A stretch of DNA of 64,000 nucleotides from Vibrio proteolyticus NBRC 13287 (GTDB taxonomy: Bacteria; Pseudomonadota; Gammaproteobacteria; Enterobacterales; Vibrionaceae), in NCBI RefSeq assembly GCF_000467125.1, contig NZ_BATJ01000010.1, positions 1 through 64,000 of the forward strand, in the 5' to 3' direction. The position numbers and the translations under genes are program-made. Numbering within the stretch: position 1 is the first letter of the stretch; each line of letters begins with the position of its first letter. The notes under the pieces are model-generated. The model searched no databases, was not told where the DNA came from, and was given only the letters and a program-made list of their open reading frames with translations. Of the stretch, positions 1 to 10,243 are shown one piece after another.

Positions 1-20
1 CACAGTTAAAACGAAAACAA

Positions 21-46
21 CAAAACCCAGCTTCGGCTGGGTTTTG
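21..46. terminator. Bidirectional intrinsic terminator at window edge
   Basis: Ten-base arms AAAACCCAGC/GCTGGGTTTT close on a short TTCG-containing loop and are flanked by A-rich and T-rich sequence, so it could stop transcription in either direction. It lies beyond the flaC terminator, so it probably serves a gene outside the window. Nothing else is visible in 47-170. Confidence 0.6.
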
Positions 47-173
47 TTTTATCTGCTGACTATCCATCATGCTCCCTCGTCTCTCCGTGTGTCTCTTTAG
101 ATTCACTTCGGCAACACTGTTGAATTTGATATAAAAACCGCTAAGAACATCATCTAGAAGATATTAGGCATAA

Positions 174-197
174 AAAATCCAGCCGAAGCTGGATTTT
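174..197 (-). terminator. Intrinsic terminator of flaC
   Basis: AAAATCCAGC and GCTGGATTTT form a 10-bp stem with a CGAA loop about 30 bases past the flaC stop codon. On the minus strand the stem runs into T residues. Confidence 0.75.
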
Positions 198-229
198 GAA
201 CGATTGCAGAGCTAACCCTAGGACTCTTG

Positions 230-1363
230 TTAACCAAGCAAACCTAACGCAGCATTTGGAGCTTGTTTGGCCTGCGCAAGCACTGAACTTGATGCCTGAG
301 TCAAAATCTGAGATTTCGTCAACGCCGTTGTCTCTTTCGCGAAATCAGTGTCTTTGATTCGGCTCTTCGACGCGTTCACGTTCTCATTAATGTTGTCCAG
401 GTTGTTGATCGCGTGACTAAAGCGATTCTGGAATGCCCCCAACTCAGCACGGTGGCTGTCAACGTACTTGAGTGCAGAATCAACCACAGCGACTGCTTGC
501 TGAGCACCGCCCACAGAACGAACATCAATGGTATCAACTGTTTCAGCCTGAGGACCACCAATACTCAGTTCACCTGCCAGGCTGCCGCCAAAGGTAGCAG
601 CACCTTCCACTTTGTTGTTATCGGTAAACAACTGCAACTGACCATCTTCGTTCACTGATGCTTTGATCATGTCGGTTTGACCATTGATGTACGTCGCCAG
701 CTCTTCGATGTCATCGCCTTCTTTCGCATTGACGGTGATGTTCTGCGCTGCGCCGAACTTGTCCGTCAGCGAGATCGTCAGATCGTTTGCACCAGCCTGT
801 ACCGCCCAGTCTTTGTCCTGACCATTCGCTGCCACATACGCGTTGCCGCCCATCATAACGTTATCGCTGCGCATGTCATTCAGGCTTAGCATAACCGCTT
901 CACCGTTATCTGCACCGATCTGGAAAGACTTGGTGGCAAACGTACCGTTGAGCAGTTTATTACCACCGAATGAAGTGGTTTCTGCGATACGATTCAGCTC
1001 GTCATTCAATGCAGTGATCTCTTCCTGAATCGCAACACGCTCAGATTTTGAGTTTGAGCCGTTCGCCGATTGCAGTGACAGATCACGCATGCGTTGCAGA
1101 ATATTGGTGGTTTCATTCATTGCACCTTCAGCGGTCTGAGCAATCGAAATACCATCATTCGCGTTACGCACCGCTACATCCAGGCCGCGACTTTGTACAT
1201 TCAGGCGGTTGGAGATTTGCAGGCCCGCTGCATCGTCTTTCGCGCTGTTAATTTTGAAACCTGAAGACAGACGCTCCATCGAGGTCTGTTGTGCATTACT
1301 GGCACTGTTCAGGTAACGCTGTGCTGTCATCGCAGACACGTTGGTATTTACATTCACTGCCAT
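230..1363 (-). CDS. flaC: Polar flagellin C (FlaC)
   Basis: Structural flagellin, exported by the flagellar type III apparatus and polymerised in the filament. The 377 residues have the conserved flagellin N-terminus ([18 protein letters not shown]) and the C-terminal D0/D1 region ending in ALGLLG, with a variable middle of about 150 residues. The C-terminal [18 protein letters not shown] segment and overall sequence match V. cholerae FlaC more closely than FlaA (from memory of that family). The ATG at 1363 has AGGAG eight to nine bases upstream. It is its own transcription unit, 470 bases after flaA, with a sigma-28-like promoter, as expected for a secondary filament subunit. Confidence 0.95.
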   Translation of the reverse strand: MAVNVNTNVSAMTAQRYLNSASNAQQTSMERLSSGFKINSAKDDAAGLQISNRLNVQSRGLDVAVRNANDGISIAQTAEGAMNETTNILQRMRDLSLQSANGSNSKSERVAIQEEITALNDELNRIAETTSFGGNKLLNGTFATKSFQIGADNGEAVMLSLNDMRSDNVMMGGNAYVAANGQDKDWAVQAGANDLTISLTDKFGAAQNITVNAKEGDDIEELATYINGQTDMIKASVNEDGQLQLFTDNNKVEGAATFGGSLAGELSIGGPQAETVDTIDVRSVGGAQQAVAVVDSALKYVDSHRAELGAFQNRFSHAINNLDNINENVNASKSRIKDTDFAKETTALTKSQILTQASSSVLAQAKQAPNAALGLLG

Positions 1364-1460
1364 AGTGATTTCTCCTGTTGATTTTCCCGTCGAAGCGGAA
1401 CTTCCAGAAACGGTTTCCGACGTCTCGGAAAACCAAGTCGTTCTCTCAAAGTTACTCTTA

Positions 1461-1487
1461 GTAGCGACTCAGGACGTAATACCTTTA
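1461..1487 (-). promoter_or_regulatory. Sigma-28 (FliA) promoter of flaC
   Basis: On the minus strand TAAAG (1483-1487) is followed after 14 bases by GTCGCTAC (1461-1468), five of eight matches to GCCGATAA. Spacing fits FliA promoters. It lies about 100 bases before the flaC start and agrees with the known sigma-28 control of accessory flagellins in vibrios. Confidence 0.5.
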
Positions 1488-1608
1488 GCGGAAAAATACA
1501 ATGTTGCTGAAAAATAACGCACAATAATCCGTTTCTCGAACTGGATAGCAGAAATAGAAAAAAGACCTAAAGTTTCAATCAGGCTGGTCGGGGGAGCGAG
1601 TGGAATGG

Positions 1609-1650
1609 CAGAAAAAGAAAAGCCCCTTTCCTTTGAGAGAACCGGGGCTA
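1609..1650 (-). terminator. Probable terminator of flaA
   Basis: AGCCCC and GGGGCT pair across a loop of about 17 bases, and on the minus strand the stem is followed by a TTTTCTTTTT run. It lies 187 bases past the flaA stop, after a second stem-loop at 1789-1827. With the flaC promoter it accounts for most of the 473-base flaA-flaC spacer; I see no gene there. Confidence 0.6.
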
Positions 1651-1788
1651 GAGTAGTCCGTCAGCGCCTTGTGGAGATCGAGAGAAATGATCACATCACT
1701 GACTGACCGTTTACGCAGTGACCCTCCAGAACAGCCAGTGAGAGTGAGAGAGGCTGAACTCGATGATCGCTGCGCATTGCCTGGAAAC

Positions 1789-1827
1789 GCTTCATTAACC
1801 CCACGTCTGGGAACAACTTAATGAAGC
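1789..1827 (-). repeat. Perfect 10-bp inverted repeat just after flaA
   Basis: GCTTCATTAA (1789-1798) and TTAATGAAGC (1818-1827) are perfect complements around a 19-base loop, ten bases past the flaA stop codon. No T-run follows on either strand, so it is not an obvious intrinsic terminator; it may be a 3' stabilising or processing hairpin. Confidence 0.6.
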
Positions 1828-1836
1828 ACTCCAACA

Positions 1837-2976
1837 CTACTGCAGCAAAGTAAGCGCAGAGTTTGGCAACTGTTTTGCTTGGGCAAGAATTGAGGTTCCG
1901 GCCTGTTGCAGAATCTGGTTTTTGGTCATCGCGGTGGTTTCTTTCGCGAAGTCGGTATCTTTAATACGGCTGTTGGACGCTTCAACGTTCTCCTGGATGT
2001 TGGCCAGGTTGTTAATACTGTGACTCAACCGGTTCTGCTTCGCACCGAGGTCTGCTCGCTGTGAATCCACGTATTTCAGGGCCGAATCGATGATGCCGAC
2101 TGCGTTCTGCGAACCACCCACGGTGTTCACGTCAATGTTCTGCACGGTTGTGCTGACACCCGGGCCGCCGTTCAGACCAAGTTCGGTCGCCAAGCCACCG
2201 GAAATGTTCAAGTTCCCTTGCAGGTTTGGCTCGGCCATAAACAGCTGTAGCTTGCCATCCTGATCGACCGACGCTTTCATTTTGTCTGTCTGACCATTGA
2301 TGTACGTCGCCAGCTCTTCGATGTCATCTCCCTCTTTGGCAATGATATCGAGGGTCACGGCTTCGCCATCTTGCGTGGTGAACTCGAGTTTCAAATCTTT
2401 CGCCGTTGGCGGAACTCCCCACTCTTTGGTCTTGCCCTGCTCCGAGATAAACGACTGACCACCCATGCGGTAATCGTCTGCGCGGATACTGGTCAAGCCC
2501 ATGATAATCGCTTCACCGGAACTGGCGCCGATCTGAAATGAAGCTTCACCGAAGGATCCGTTCAGCAGTTTACGTCCACCAAAAGACGTGGTCTCGGCGA
2601 TACGGTTCAATTCGTCCTGCAAAGCCGTCACTTCTTCGTTCAGAGCCTGACGCTCCGACGCTGAGTTAGTACCGTTGGCCGATTGCAACGCCAGATCACG
2701 GATACGTTGCAGAATGTTGGTCGATTCGTTCATCGCCCCTTCTGCCGTTTGGGCAATGGAAATACCATCGTTGGCGTTACGCATAGCCACATCCAAACCA
2801 CGGGACTGAGCCGTTAGGCGGTTCGAGATCTGCAGGCCAGCCGCATCGTCTTTTGCACTGTTGATCTTGTTACCCGATGACAGGCGTTCCATCGAAGTAT
2901 TCAGATCATTAGACGACTTGTTTAAGTAACGCTGAGCGGTCATCGCCGAGACGTTGGTATTAACGTTGATGGTCAT
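1837..2976 (-). CDS. flaA: Polar flagellin A (FlaA)
   Basis: Major filament flagellin, 379 residues. It carries the flagellin D0/D1 ends (start [18 protein letters not shown]; end [10 protein letters not shown]) and matches V. cholerae FlaA closely, including GEAIIMGL and the GGQSFISEQ stretch in the middle. The frame is open upstream to 3042, but the ATG at 2976 is chosen because it starts the conserved flagellin N-terminus and has AGGAG seven to eight bases upstream. It lies next to flgKL and has its own sigma-54 type promoter, as expected of the core flagellin whose export starts filament growth. Confidence 0.95.
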   Translation of the reverse strand: MTINVNTNVSAMTAQRYLNKSSNDLNTSMERLSSGNKINSAKDDAAGLQISNRLTAQSRGLDVAMRNANDGISIAQTAEGAMNESTNILQRIRDLALQSANGTNSASERQALNEEVTALQDELNRIAETTSFGGRKLLNGSFGEASFQIGASSGEAIIMGLTSIRADDYRMGGQSFISEQGKTKEWGVPPTAKDLKLEFTTQDGEAVTLDIIAKEGDDIEELATYINGQTDKMKASVDQDGKLQLFMAEPNLQGNLNISGGLATELGLNGGPGVSTTVQNIDVNTVGGSQNAVGIIDSALKYVDSQRADLGAKQNRLSHSINNLANIQENVEASNSRIKDTDFAKETTAMTKNQILQQAGTSILAQAKQLPNSALTLLQ

Positions 2977-3113
2977 AGTTTGCTCTCCTAGTGAGTTCGC
3001 AAGTGCTTGCGAAGCGGCCAGCTTAGTCTCATTTGGAAGCACTGACCGTAAATGCCTTGCTAAATCCGCCCTGAAGCCGATTTATAATTCTGTTTTCACT
3101 TAACTGGATAAAT

Positions 3114-3128
3114 ACAAGTTGTGTGCCA
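3114..3128 (-). promoter_or_regulatory. Sigma-54 promoter of flaA
   Basis: The minus strand reads TGGCAC-N5-TTGT, with a perfect -24 box and one mismatch in the -12 box (TTGC expected). It lies about 140 bases before the flaA start, giving a 5' leader of about 125 bases. V. cholerae flaA is the sigma-54 dependent flagellin. Confidence 0.6.
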
Positions 3129-3320
3129 ACTTTTTAACCAATCATGCATTTGAAACAAAACACTTATCATACAATGAGTTACAAAATAACACTCATACCG
3201 CTTATGTGTGTCTCGCCTTTCATTGAGCGGCCATTACTATCTTTTGCCGCTGGTTTGCCGCCCGCTTGCCTCCCTACTCCACCTTCGCACATATGGCGTC
3301 AGCACATATGGCAACAAAGA
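3129..3320. other. flgL-flaA spacer without a gene
   Basis: No convincing gene. Two 11-base direct repeats GCACATATGGC lie at 3287-3297 and 3302-3312, just past the flgL stop. I see no clear intrinsic terminator for flgL here. Confidence 0.4.
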
Positions 3321-4514
3321 TCAGATGTAGTTGAACAGCGTTAAATCTTTGGTTTTGCCGAACGCTTGCTGTGAGGCCTGCAACGCACGTGAATTTTCAT
3401 TGAAATCGATCACGGCTTCCGCATAATCGAGATCCTCAAAATTGCTCTTGGATTTGGCCAGAGCAATCTTGAAATCCTCATGTTGCTGCTCTTGAATATC
3501 CAGAGTGCTCATCCGAGCCCCCAGATCGGTACGGGCTTTGTTCAGATGAATAAAAGCCGCATGAAACTCTTCGGTCATCTGATGTAATTTGGCCGATGCC
3601 GAAGCATCCGATACGGGTTTGGCTGCCCACTCACGCGTTTGCCGGAATGTATCGAAAATACTGAATGTCTTACGCGGTTCAATGCTGATCACATCCCCTT
3701 TGGTGATCTGACCTTTAAACTGAATGCTCAGATCTTCAAACTGAATACCTTGCGCCGGATTGAACTCGTCGGCCTGCACCACCGAACCGTTGCGCTCTAA
3801 CTGATAACCGAACTTACCGTCTTGCATGTCCACGAACGTCACCTGATACGTGGACTGATCGCTGCCATCTAAGTTGGTGGCTCGCTCCAGCAACAGCTCC
3901 GATCCGTCCTGGAGCTGATATTGCGGCTGGTAATCACCAAACGGATTGTCTATTTCCATGAACACTTTACTGCCGGGATCATTGATGGCCATTTCCAGCG
4001 TATTGGCCACTTTCATCTTGCGCTGATAATCATCGCCACCGTAGGTCACGTTGCCGGCATTATCGCGAAAGAACGGCTGGTTCTTAGGTTTCGTTCCGGC
4101 AAACACATAGTTACCGTTTTCGTCCTGGCTGTTCGCCAGATTCAGCAAGTTATTGGAAATCTCTTCCAGTTCGCGCGTACGTGCCAGGCGATCTTCGGGT
4201 GACAACGCACCGTTGATCATTTCCATCACCGTACGTTTGGCATCATCGGCAAAATTTTCCGCCCCCGACACCATCACTTCCTGATGTTCGAGACGGTTTC
4301 TGACCAGCACGATCGCGTCCAGGTATTGCTGCAACAGTTGTGACTGCTGACTGGCATTCTGGATATAGTGTGTCGCCAGCGGATCATCACTTGGCTTAAG
4401 TAATTTCTTACCCGACGCCATTTGCTCCTGGTTGTGATGCACTTTGGTTTCCTGGCGGCGCAGATCATTTTGCACCGACTGATAGTTATGGAAGCTGGAT
4501 ATACGATTGAGCAT
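3321..4514 (-). CDS. flgL: Flagellar hook-associated protein 3 (FlgL)
   Basis: Junction protein between hook and filament, placed after FlgK; 397 residues, exported by the flagellar secretion system. The N-terminus MLNRISSFHNYQSVQNDL, the LKPSDDP motif near residue 40 and the C-terminal SRALQASQQAF helix are typical of FlgL and related to the flagellin D0/D1 fold. The ATG at 4514 has AAGGAGG upstream. Only 12 bases separate it from flgK, with which it forms the flgKL operon. Confidence 0.95.
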   Translation of the reverse strand: MLNRISSFHNYQSVQNDLRRQETKVHHNQEQMASGKKLLKPSDDPLATHYIQNASQQSQLLQQYLDAIVLVRNRLEHQEVMVSGAENFADDAKRTVMEMINGALSPEDRLARTRELEEISNNLLNLANSQDENGNYVFAGTKPKNQPFFRDNAGNVTYGGDDYQRKMKVANTLEMAINDPGSKVFMEIDNPFGDYQPQYQLQDGSELLLERATNLDGSDQSTYQVTFVDMQDGKFGYQLERNGSVVQADEFNPAQGIQFEDLSIQFKGQITKGDVISIEPRKTFSIFDTFRQTREWAAKPVSDASASAKLHQMTEEFHAAFIHLNKARTDLGARMSTLDIQEQQHEDFKIALAKSKSNFEDLDYAEAVIDFNENSRALQASQQAFGKTKDLTLFNYI

Positions 4515-4526
4515 TTATCGGCCTCC

Positions 4527-6401
4527 TTATCTCAGCGCCAGAATGGTATTAAAGGTATCATTGGCGGCCTGCATAATGCGCGATGACGCCATATAGGCCT
4601 GCTGGAACTTCATCATATTGGCCGCTTCTTCATCCAGGTTCACACCAGCAATCGATGCTACGCGCTCCTGCGCAGCCTCATTTTCCAGCCGTGCCACATC
4701 GGTCAGACGAGAAGCCGTCGACATCTGCAGGCCAACATCGGTATTGAGGTTGTGGTAAATATCCACCACCGTTGATTCGTGATCATTGAGCGTCTTGGCG
4801 GTCTGGATACTTTGCATCTTCAGCAGGTTGCCATTATCCCCTTCCGATGGGACAAGATTTGCCGTGAACTTGTCGTTCGGCAATGCGCCGCCGCTGAGGT
4901 TAAATGTTGTACCCATTACACTGACCGGGCCCGATGGCGGGTAGCTCTGTGGATCCAGCAGCACATTACCTTTGGTGTCGGTCACGGCAAACTGATCGCC
5001 GCCCGGTGAGATCACCACTTCGAATTCACGTAAATCGCCAACTGACGCAATATCAAATTTGGCCGCGCCCTGCGCGAAGGTGGTCGATGCTTCGTAACTC
5101 TGCGCGGCAATCAGCGTAGGATCATTAATTGCCATTTTGATCTGCGCAGCGGCATCACGGGTTGGGCGGATGATCACCCGTTCTCCTGCGGCTAAATCTC
5201 TGCGAATATCAATGCGTACACCGTCGACAGCAATCGCGCTACCGCTGACCGGCACCACTTTCTGCTCGCCATCTGGCGTCGTCAGCACATAATCTCCGCC
5301 ATTGTATTGCAGTGAGTATTCGCCCCCTTTGAGCTGAGACGGATCATCGATAAATACCGCCAGATCGGCTTGTGAGTCCGGCGCCTGAACCACACGTGAC
5401 TTGACCGCTACGTCTGAGTTCACATCGGTAAACATGTTGCGGCCCACGTTGCCACGTAAATCCAGCCCCTGTGACTGCAATTTGTTGACTTCAAACGCAA
5501 ACGCTGCCGACATCCGGCCCAGTTCGTCCTGCAGGTATGGGATCTGTTCATCACGCATTTTCAGCAAGGCGCCGATTTTGCCATCAATGTCTTTGGTGGT
5601 AATGGCTTTGATGCCTTTGCCTTCAACCATCGCCAGACGACGCTCATGGACATCTGGGTAGCCATCAATCATCTTCAGCTGACTCGCTTCCGTCCCGGAG
5701 ACCAGGGTGTGGCCATTGCCGATGTGGACATTGAAACCTTCTGCATTTTTGCGCGGCGTCACCGTCACTTTGGTGTATTCCGACAGCTCTTTGATCAACT
5801 TTTCATGCTGATCCATTAAATCATTATGTGGTCCGGGTGTGCGCATCATCAACCGGTGTAAGTCACGGATTTCCATCCCTAATTGGTTGACCCGCTCAAC
5901 GGCCACATCAAGTTTCTTGTTGGTCACATCCGACTGGCGGCGAACGGTTTCATGGAAATCGTTCAGGTTTTGTGTCACTAACTGGGCTTTTTCCAGCACC
6001 ACTTTACGCGCGCCCACATCATTGGGGCTGTCGGCCAGTGACTTCACAGAATCAAACCACTCGTTCACATTTTCGGGGATCTTTTTTGCCGCTACGGAAG
6101 ACAACATCCCGGACAACAAATCGTAGTTGGCTTCGATGTCCTGTTGCTTGGCAAAGTTGGTGGTAGACAGGTTTAGCTCGTTGACGGCAAACTGATCCCA
6201 GGAGCGGCGAACATTTTCCACATGCACGCCCATGCCGTACGTTTCCCCGCCGTACTGGCGCGGCATATTCGTGCCCTGAATCACAGACTGACGACTGTAG
6301 CCCTCTGTGTTCACGTTCGAAATGTTATGGCCTGTGGTGTTGAGCTGTCTCTGAGCGGTCAGAACACTTTGTGCACCAACATTCAGAAGATCCGACGCCA
6401 T
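4527..6401 (-). CDS. flgK: Flagellar hook-associated protein 1 (FlgK)
   Basis: First hook-filament junction protein, 624 residues. The N-terminus has the rod/hook family signature (SVLTAQRQLNTTGHNISNVN), followed by FlgK-type helices. The C-terminus has the conserved GVNLDEEAANMMKFQQAYMA stretch. The middle is long, as in other vibrio FlgK proteins. The ATG at 6401 is preceded by a G-run that can serve as ribosome binding site. It is the first gene of the flgKL operon, separated from flgJ by a terminator and its own sigma-54 site. Confidence 0.95.
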   Translation of the reverse strand: MASDLLNVGAQSVLTAQRQLNTTGHNISNVNTEGYSRQSVIQGTNMPRQYGGETYGMGVHVENVRRSWDQFAVNELNLSTTNFAKQQDIEANYDLLSGMLSSVAAKKIPENVNEWFDSVKSLADSPNDVGARKVVLEKAQLVTQNLNDFHETVRRQSDVTNKKLDVAVERVNQLGMEIRDLHRLMMRTPGPHNDLMDQHEKLIKELSEYTKVTVTPRKNAEGFNVHIGNGHTLVSGTEASQLKMIDGYPDVHERRLAMVEGKGIKAITTKDIDGKIGALLKMRDEQIPYLQDELGRMSAAFAFEVNKLQSQGLDLRGNVGRNMFTDVNSDVAVKSRVVQAPDSQADLAVFIDDPSQLKGGEYSLQYNGGDYVLTTPDGEQKVVPVSGSAIAVDGVRIDIRRDLAAGERVIIRPTRDAAAQIKMAINDPTLIAAQSYEASTTFAQGAAKFDIASVGDLREFEVVISPGGDQFAVTDTKGNVLLDPQSYPPSGPVSVMGTTFNLSGGALPNDKFTANLVPSEGDNGNLLKMQSIQTAKTLNDHESTVVDIYHNLNTDVGLQMSTASRLTDVARLENEAAQERVASIAGVNLDEEAANMMKFQQAYMASSRIMQAANDTFNTILALR

Positions 6402-6459
6402 ATTGCCCCCAAAAAAACCTTGAAAAATCAGTCTTCACTGAACTACTTAAAGTTATTTA

Positions 6460-6474
6460 GCAATATATATGCCA
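6460..6474 (-). promoter_or_regulatory. Sigma-54 promoter of flgKL
   Basis: The minus strand reads TGGCAT-N5-TTGC, matching the -24/-12 consensus except at one position. The predicted start of transcription is about 47 bases before the flgK ATG. Confidence 0.7.
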
Positions 6475-6512
6475 GAGAGTATATTGGCGGAGCGCCGGTG
6501 GTGTAATTAGGA

Positions 6513-6547
6513 TAAAAAGACGCCACCCGCTCGAGGCGGGTGGTGTC
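6513..6547 (-). terminator. Intrinsic terminator of the flgFGHIJ unit
   Basis: A GC-rich stem (CACCCGC/GCGGGTG core with flanking pairs, TCGA-centred loop) starts directly after the flgJ stop and is followed by TTTTTAT on the minus strand. It separates flgJ from flgK. Confidence 0.85.
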
Positions 6548-6548
6548 A

Positions 6549-7475
6549 TTACATCTGGTCGATTTTCTGTTGGACCTGCAATACCTTATCGGCGTATTTC
6601 GGGTCGGTAGCATAACCAGCTTTATGAATCCCGCGGATAAACTGCTCAGAGTCGCCTCCGTGGCGCAGCGCTGTCTGATAACGCGGATTATCGTTCAGAA
6701 AGCGGACGTAATCGTCAAAGCTGTCCTGATAGTTGGCGTAGGAACGAAATGCCGCCCGCTCTTTTACCGGTACACCTTGATGATATTCCAGTGTTTGCGT
6801 CGCGACTTTGTGACCGCCCCAGCTGCGATCAGCTTTGATATTGAACAGGTTGTTGCTGCTGCCGCGAGCATTATGGATCACTTTCTGTCCCCAGCCGGTC
6901 TCCAGTGCCGCCTGGGCCAGCAATAGCGAAGGATCCACACCCAGTGCCCGAGCCGCGCGTTGCGCGTATGGACGCAATGACGAAATGAAATTTTCTGGCG
7001 TATCGAACCGGGCCGGTTTATCCACCCTCTGAGTCTGAGAAGCACTGGCCACAACCTCTTCTGGCTGCTCTGCACGTTCCTGACGCACTTGCTTCACACG
7101 CTCCATCATGGCTTCAAAATCATCCGCCTTGGCTGCGGCGCCCTGGTTTTTAACAGAGCCTTGACTGAGCTGAGCCACAATCATATCCGCTAGTCCGAGT
7201 GAGCCGGAGGCACTCATTTCGCTCGACATCTGTTCATCCATCATCTGGCGGTAGAACTGCTCATTCTGGTTACGCATCAGATCGGATTCGAAACCGCTGT
7301 TCGCCTCACGCATCGATTTAAACAACATCGAGGTAAAGATGGCTTCAAACTGTTTTGCCGCTGCGGTCAGCGCCGCCTTTTCACTGCTCTCATCACCGTC
7401 CACCGCTTTCTGACGCAGTTTGTCCAGATTCGCGATGTCGTGGATAAAACCAATATCGTTGCCGTTATTAATCAT
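6549..7475 (-). CDS. flgJ: Flagellar rod-cap peptidoglycan hydrolase FlgJ
   Basis: Bifunctional 308-residue protein. The N-terminal 110 residues are the rod-binding (rod cap) domain, with FEAIFTSMLFKSMREAN. After a polar linker comes a C-terminal glucosaminidase-type domain (about 165-308) that cuts periplasmic peptidoglycan so the rod can pass. The likely catalytic Glu is E192 in ALETGWG. The two-domain form is typical of gamma-proteobacteria. The ATG at 7475 has AAGGGTGG upstream; it lies 10 bases after flgI. Confidence 0.95.
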   Translation of the reverse strand: MINNGNDIGFIHDIANLDKLRQKAVDGDESSEKAALTAAAKQFEAIFTSMLFKSMREANSGFESDLMRNQNEQFYRQMMDEQMSSEMSASGSLGLADMIVAQLSQGSVKNQGAAAKADDFEAMMERVKQVRQERAEQPEEVVASASQTQRVDKPARFDTPENFISSLRPYAQRAARALGVDPSLLLAQAALETGWGQKVIHNARGSSNNLFNIKADRSWGGHKVATQTLEYHQGVPVKERAAFRSYANYQDSFDDYVRFLNDNPRYQTALRHGGDSEQFIRGIHKAGYATDPKYADKVLQVQQKIDQM

Positions 7476-7485
7476 GTATCCACCC

Positions 7486-8577
7486 TTAAATAATGATCAA
7501 CTGGCCTTCAATGGCACCCGCTTGTTTGAGCGCCTGAAGTATCGCCATCAAATCCGACGGAGCCGCGCCGACTTCGTTCACCGCCCGGACCAGGTCATCC
7601 AGCGTCAGGCCCGGTTCAAACTTAAACATTTTGCCCTGCTCTTCTTTGATTTCGATTTCAGAATCTGGCACCACCGCCGTCTGACCACCTGAAAATGCGT
7701 TTGGCTGACTGACATTAAGGTTTTCTTTAATCGCCACCGTCATTCCGCCGTGAGTGACCGCAGCCGGTTTCAGGCGCACATGCTTACCGACCACTATCGT
7801 TCCGGTGCGTGAGTTAACGATGATTTTGGCTGCGCCATCCGCTGGATTAAATTCCAGGTTCTCTACCGCCGACAAAAACGCCACACGTTGACTGAGATCT
7901 CGCGGGGCACGCACGCGTACCGAGGTCGCGTCCATTGCTGAGGCCATTTGCGGCCCGAGGAAACTGTTAATGCTGTCGGCCATGCGTTGCGCCGTGGTAA
8001 AATCTGACTCCATCAGGTTGAACGTAATGTAATCACCGCGGCTGAACGGCGTTGGAATCTCACGTTCGACAATTGCACCGCTGGAGATCATCCCAGCCGT
8101 AGGGTTGTTACCAACAATTTTTGAGCCGTCAGCTCCGGTAGCACTGAAGCCACTCACCACCAGGTTGCCCTGTGCAACGGCATAGATTTGCCCATCCAGG
8201 CCTTTTAGCATGGTTTGCATCAATGTGCCGCCACGCAGGCTTTTGGCAGAACCGATCGACGAAACTGTCACATCAATGGTTTGCCCCTGCTTAGTGAAAG
8301 CCGGCAGATCAGCGGTCACAATCACAGCCGCGACGTTCTTGGTTTTCGGTTTGGTGCCCGGTGGCAACTGAATGCCGAAATTTTGCAGCATGGCATTGAA
8401 ACTCTGATCGGTAAACGGCGTCGACTCACCGGTTCCCGGCAATCCGGTCACCAGGCCATATCCGACCAGTTGGTTGCTCCGGACGCCTGCTACCTGAGCC
8501 ACATCCTTAATGCGGGCAGCCTGCGCGCCAGTGGCAAAAAGCATCATGCCTATCAGTAACAGTGTGAGTTTCTTCAT
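7486..8577 (-). CDS. flgI: Flagellar P-ring protein FlgI
   Basis: Subunit of the P-ring, the bushing around the rod in the peptidoglycan layer. It has 363 residues, a Sec signal peptide ([20 protein letters not shown], cleavage near residue 20), then the very conserved [20 protein letters not shown] and [11 protein letters not shown] motifs. The C-terminal region [20 protein letters not shown] is also typical. It follows flgH by 58 bases and precedes flgJ by 10, the usual order. Confidence 0.97.
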   Translation of the reverse strand: MKKLTLLLIGMMLFATGAQAARIKDVAQVAGVRSNQLVGYGLVTGLPGTGESTPFTDQSFNAMLQNFGIQLPPGTKPKTKNVAAVIVTADLPAFTKQGQTIDVTVSSIGSAKSLRGGTLMQTMLKGLDGQIYAVAQGNLVVSGFSATGADGSKIVGNNPTAGMISSGAIVEREIPTPFSRGDYITFNLMESDFTTAQRMADSINSFLGPQMASAMDATSVRVRAPRDLSQRVAFLSAVENLEFNPADGAAKIIVNSRTGTIVVGKHVRLKPAAVTHGGMTVAIKENLNVSQPNAFSGGQTAVVPDSEIEIKEEQGKMFKFEPGLTLDDLVRAVNEVGAAPSDLMAILQALKQAGAIEGQLIII

Positions 8578-8635
8578 TGTGCGTACCTGTTTCTCTAACT
8601 GAGCGAAGTGACAATACTTCGACTAAACCTGCTGT

Positions 8636-9415
8636 TTAGAGAGAGACATTAAAAAATCGTGCCAAGAATCCAGGTTCTTGCATATCCTGGTTGGTGCCCG
8701 TGCCGGAATACTGAATCCGCGCATTGGAGATTCGCTTAGAAGCAATGGTGTTGTCGTAATCAATATCATCAGGACGAATCGTGCCACTCAGGCGTACATA
8801 TTCGTCTCCGGTATTGAGCGTCAACCACTTTTCACCGCGAATGACTAAGTTTCCGTTGGCCAACACTTCAATCACTTCAACCGTGATAGAGCCTGTTAAG
8901 CTGTTGCTTTGATTCGCTTCGGCGTTGCCTTCAAAATTGTTGTCGTTGTTCAGCTTGTAGGAGAAATTATAGTCGCCCACATTGAGTTGCTGCCCCCCGA
9001 CTTCGAGAGGGTCCATGGATGAGTCGTTGCTCTTGGACAAATTGGCATCCGAACTCTTAGCAGCCTTGGTCTTTTCTTCTAGGATCACGGTGATGATGTC
9101 TCCGATGCCACGAGGCTTCGAGTCGTCATACAAACTGCTGGCCTGCTGCAGGTTAAACAGTGATCCGGTTTCTGCCGCGTAGTGCTCAGGCTGATGTTTG
9201 GGATGAATCGGCGCCCAGGCCGGGTCACCGGCCACCGGATCCGTGCGGCCACGCATGGTGTCCACTAGGCCCGAGCTTTCCTCTGATGCTTTGTCTCCTT
9301 CCACCGCATCGACCGTGGTCGTGCCCTGCACCACATCTGACGTTTCCACTTCCGGATCCAGCATCGCGCATCCAGAAAGCAGACAAATACCTAAAACGGC
9401 CAGCAAACGAAACAT
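8636..9415 (-). CDS. flgH: Flagellar L-ring lipoprotein FlgH
   Basis: Outer-membrane L-ring subunit, 259 residues. A lipoprotein signal ends in the lipobox LLSGC (lipidated Cys16). FlgH features are [20 protein letters not shown] and the C-terminal [13 protein letters not shown] motif. In vibrios the L- and P-rings carry the extra H- and T-rings, whose FlgO/P/T parts are also in this window. The ATG at 9415 has GAGGG upstream. Confidence 0.96.
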   Translation of the reverse strand: MFRLLAVLGICLLSGCAMLDPEVETSDVVQGTTTVDAVEGDKASEESSGLVDTMRGRTDPVAGDPAWAPIHPKHQPEHYAAETGSLFNLQQASSLYDDSKPRGIGDIITVILEEKTKAAKSSDANLSKSNDSSMDPLEVGGQQLNVGDYNFSYKLNNDNNFEGNAEANQSNSLTGSITVEVIEVLANGNLVIRGEKWLTLNTGDEYVRLSGTIRPDDIDYDNTIASKRISNARIQYSGTGTNQDMQEPGFLARFFNVSL

Positions 9416-9437
9416 ATCGGCAACCCTCGACCTTAAA

Positions 9438-10226
9438 TTACAGTTGTTGGTTCACAAAGCTCAGCATCTTATCCACGGCTGAAATGACTTTCGAGTTCAT
9501 TTCGTAGACACGCTGCGCTTCAATCATGTTGACCAGCTCTTCCGTGACATTCACGTTGGAGGTTTCCAGCATCGATTGGCGAACTTGCCCAAAGCCGTCC
9601 AGACCCGGCACGCCTTCTTGCGGATCACCACTGGCGCCCGTCGGCAGGTAGAGGTTCTGGCCGATTGGCTCAAGACCACCTGGGTTGACAAAGTCGACGG
9701 TCGCTATCTGACCAACCACCTGGTTGTCCTGCTGTCCACGGACACGCACCGACACTTCACCGTCGTTGCCGACCGTAATGCTGATCGCATCATCGGGGAT
9801 CACGATCTCAGGCTCGAGCGAATATCCAGAGCCGGATGTCACGATCGCACCTTCGTCATTCACGGTAAATTGACCATTGCGCGTGTAACCAATGTTGCCG
9901 TCCGGCATCAGGATCTGGAAGAAACCGTCCCCTTCGATCATCATGTCGAGACTGTTGTTGGTGGTCTGCACGTTACCTTGGGTATGCACTTTCTGCGTAG
10001 CGACCACTTTCGAGCCCGCCCCTAACATCAGACCGCTTGGCAACTCGGTGTTCTGGGAAGACTGACCACCTGGCTGATTGATGTTCTGATAAAACAGATC
10101 TTCAAATACGGCGCGACTCTTTTTGAAACCGATGGTCGAGGCGTTCGCCAGGTTGTTGGAAATCGTTGAAATATTGGTTTGTTGTGCGTCCAGACCAGTT
10201 TTACTGACCCATAATGCCGGTTGCAT
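9438..10226 (-). CDS. flgG: Flagellar distal rod protein FlgG
   Basis: Distal rod subunit of 262 residues, exported without a cleaved signal. The N-terminus ([24 protein letters not shown]) carries the rod/hook family motif, and the C-terminus ends with the [20 protein letters not shown] helix that packs the rod. Length and motifs are those of FlgG rather than FlgF. The ATG at 10226 has TAGGAG upstream. It follows flgF by 17 bases. Confidence 0.96.
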   Translation of the reverse strand: MQPALWVSKTGLDAQQTNISTISNNLANASTIGFKKSRAVFEDLFYQNINQPGGQSSQNTELPSGLMLGAGSKVVATQKVHTQGNVQTTNNSLDMMIEGDGFFQILMPDGNIGYTRNGQFTVNDEGAIVTSGSGYSLEPEIVIPDDAISITVGNDGEVSVRVRGQQDNQVVGQIATVDFVNPGGLEPIGQNLYLPTGASGDPQEGVPGLDGFGQVRQSMLETSNVNVTEELVNMIEAQRVYEMNSKVISAVDKMLSFVNQQL

Positions 10227-10243
10227 AATAATCTCCTAATTGA

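Noticed and set aside
3144..3344. 66-residue plus-strand frame in the flgL-flaA spacer
   Set aside because: No ribosome site, Pro/Leu-rich without domains, and it runs into the 3' end of flgL.
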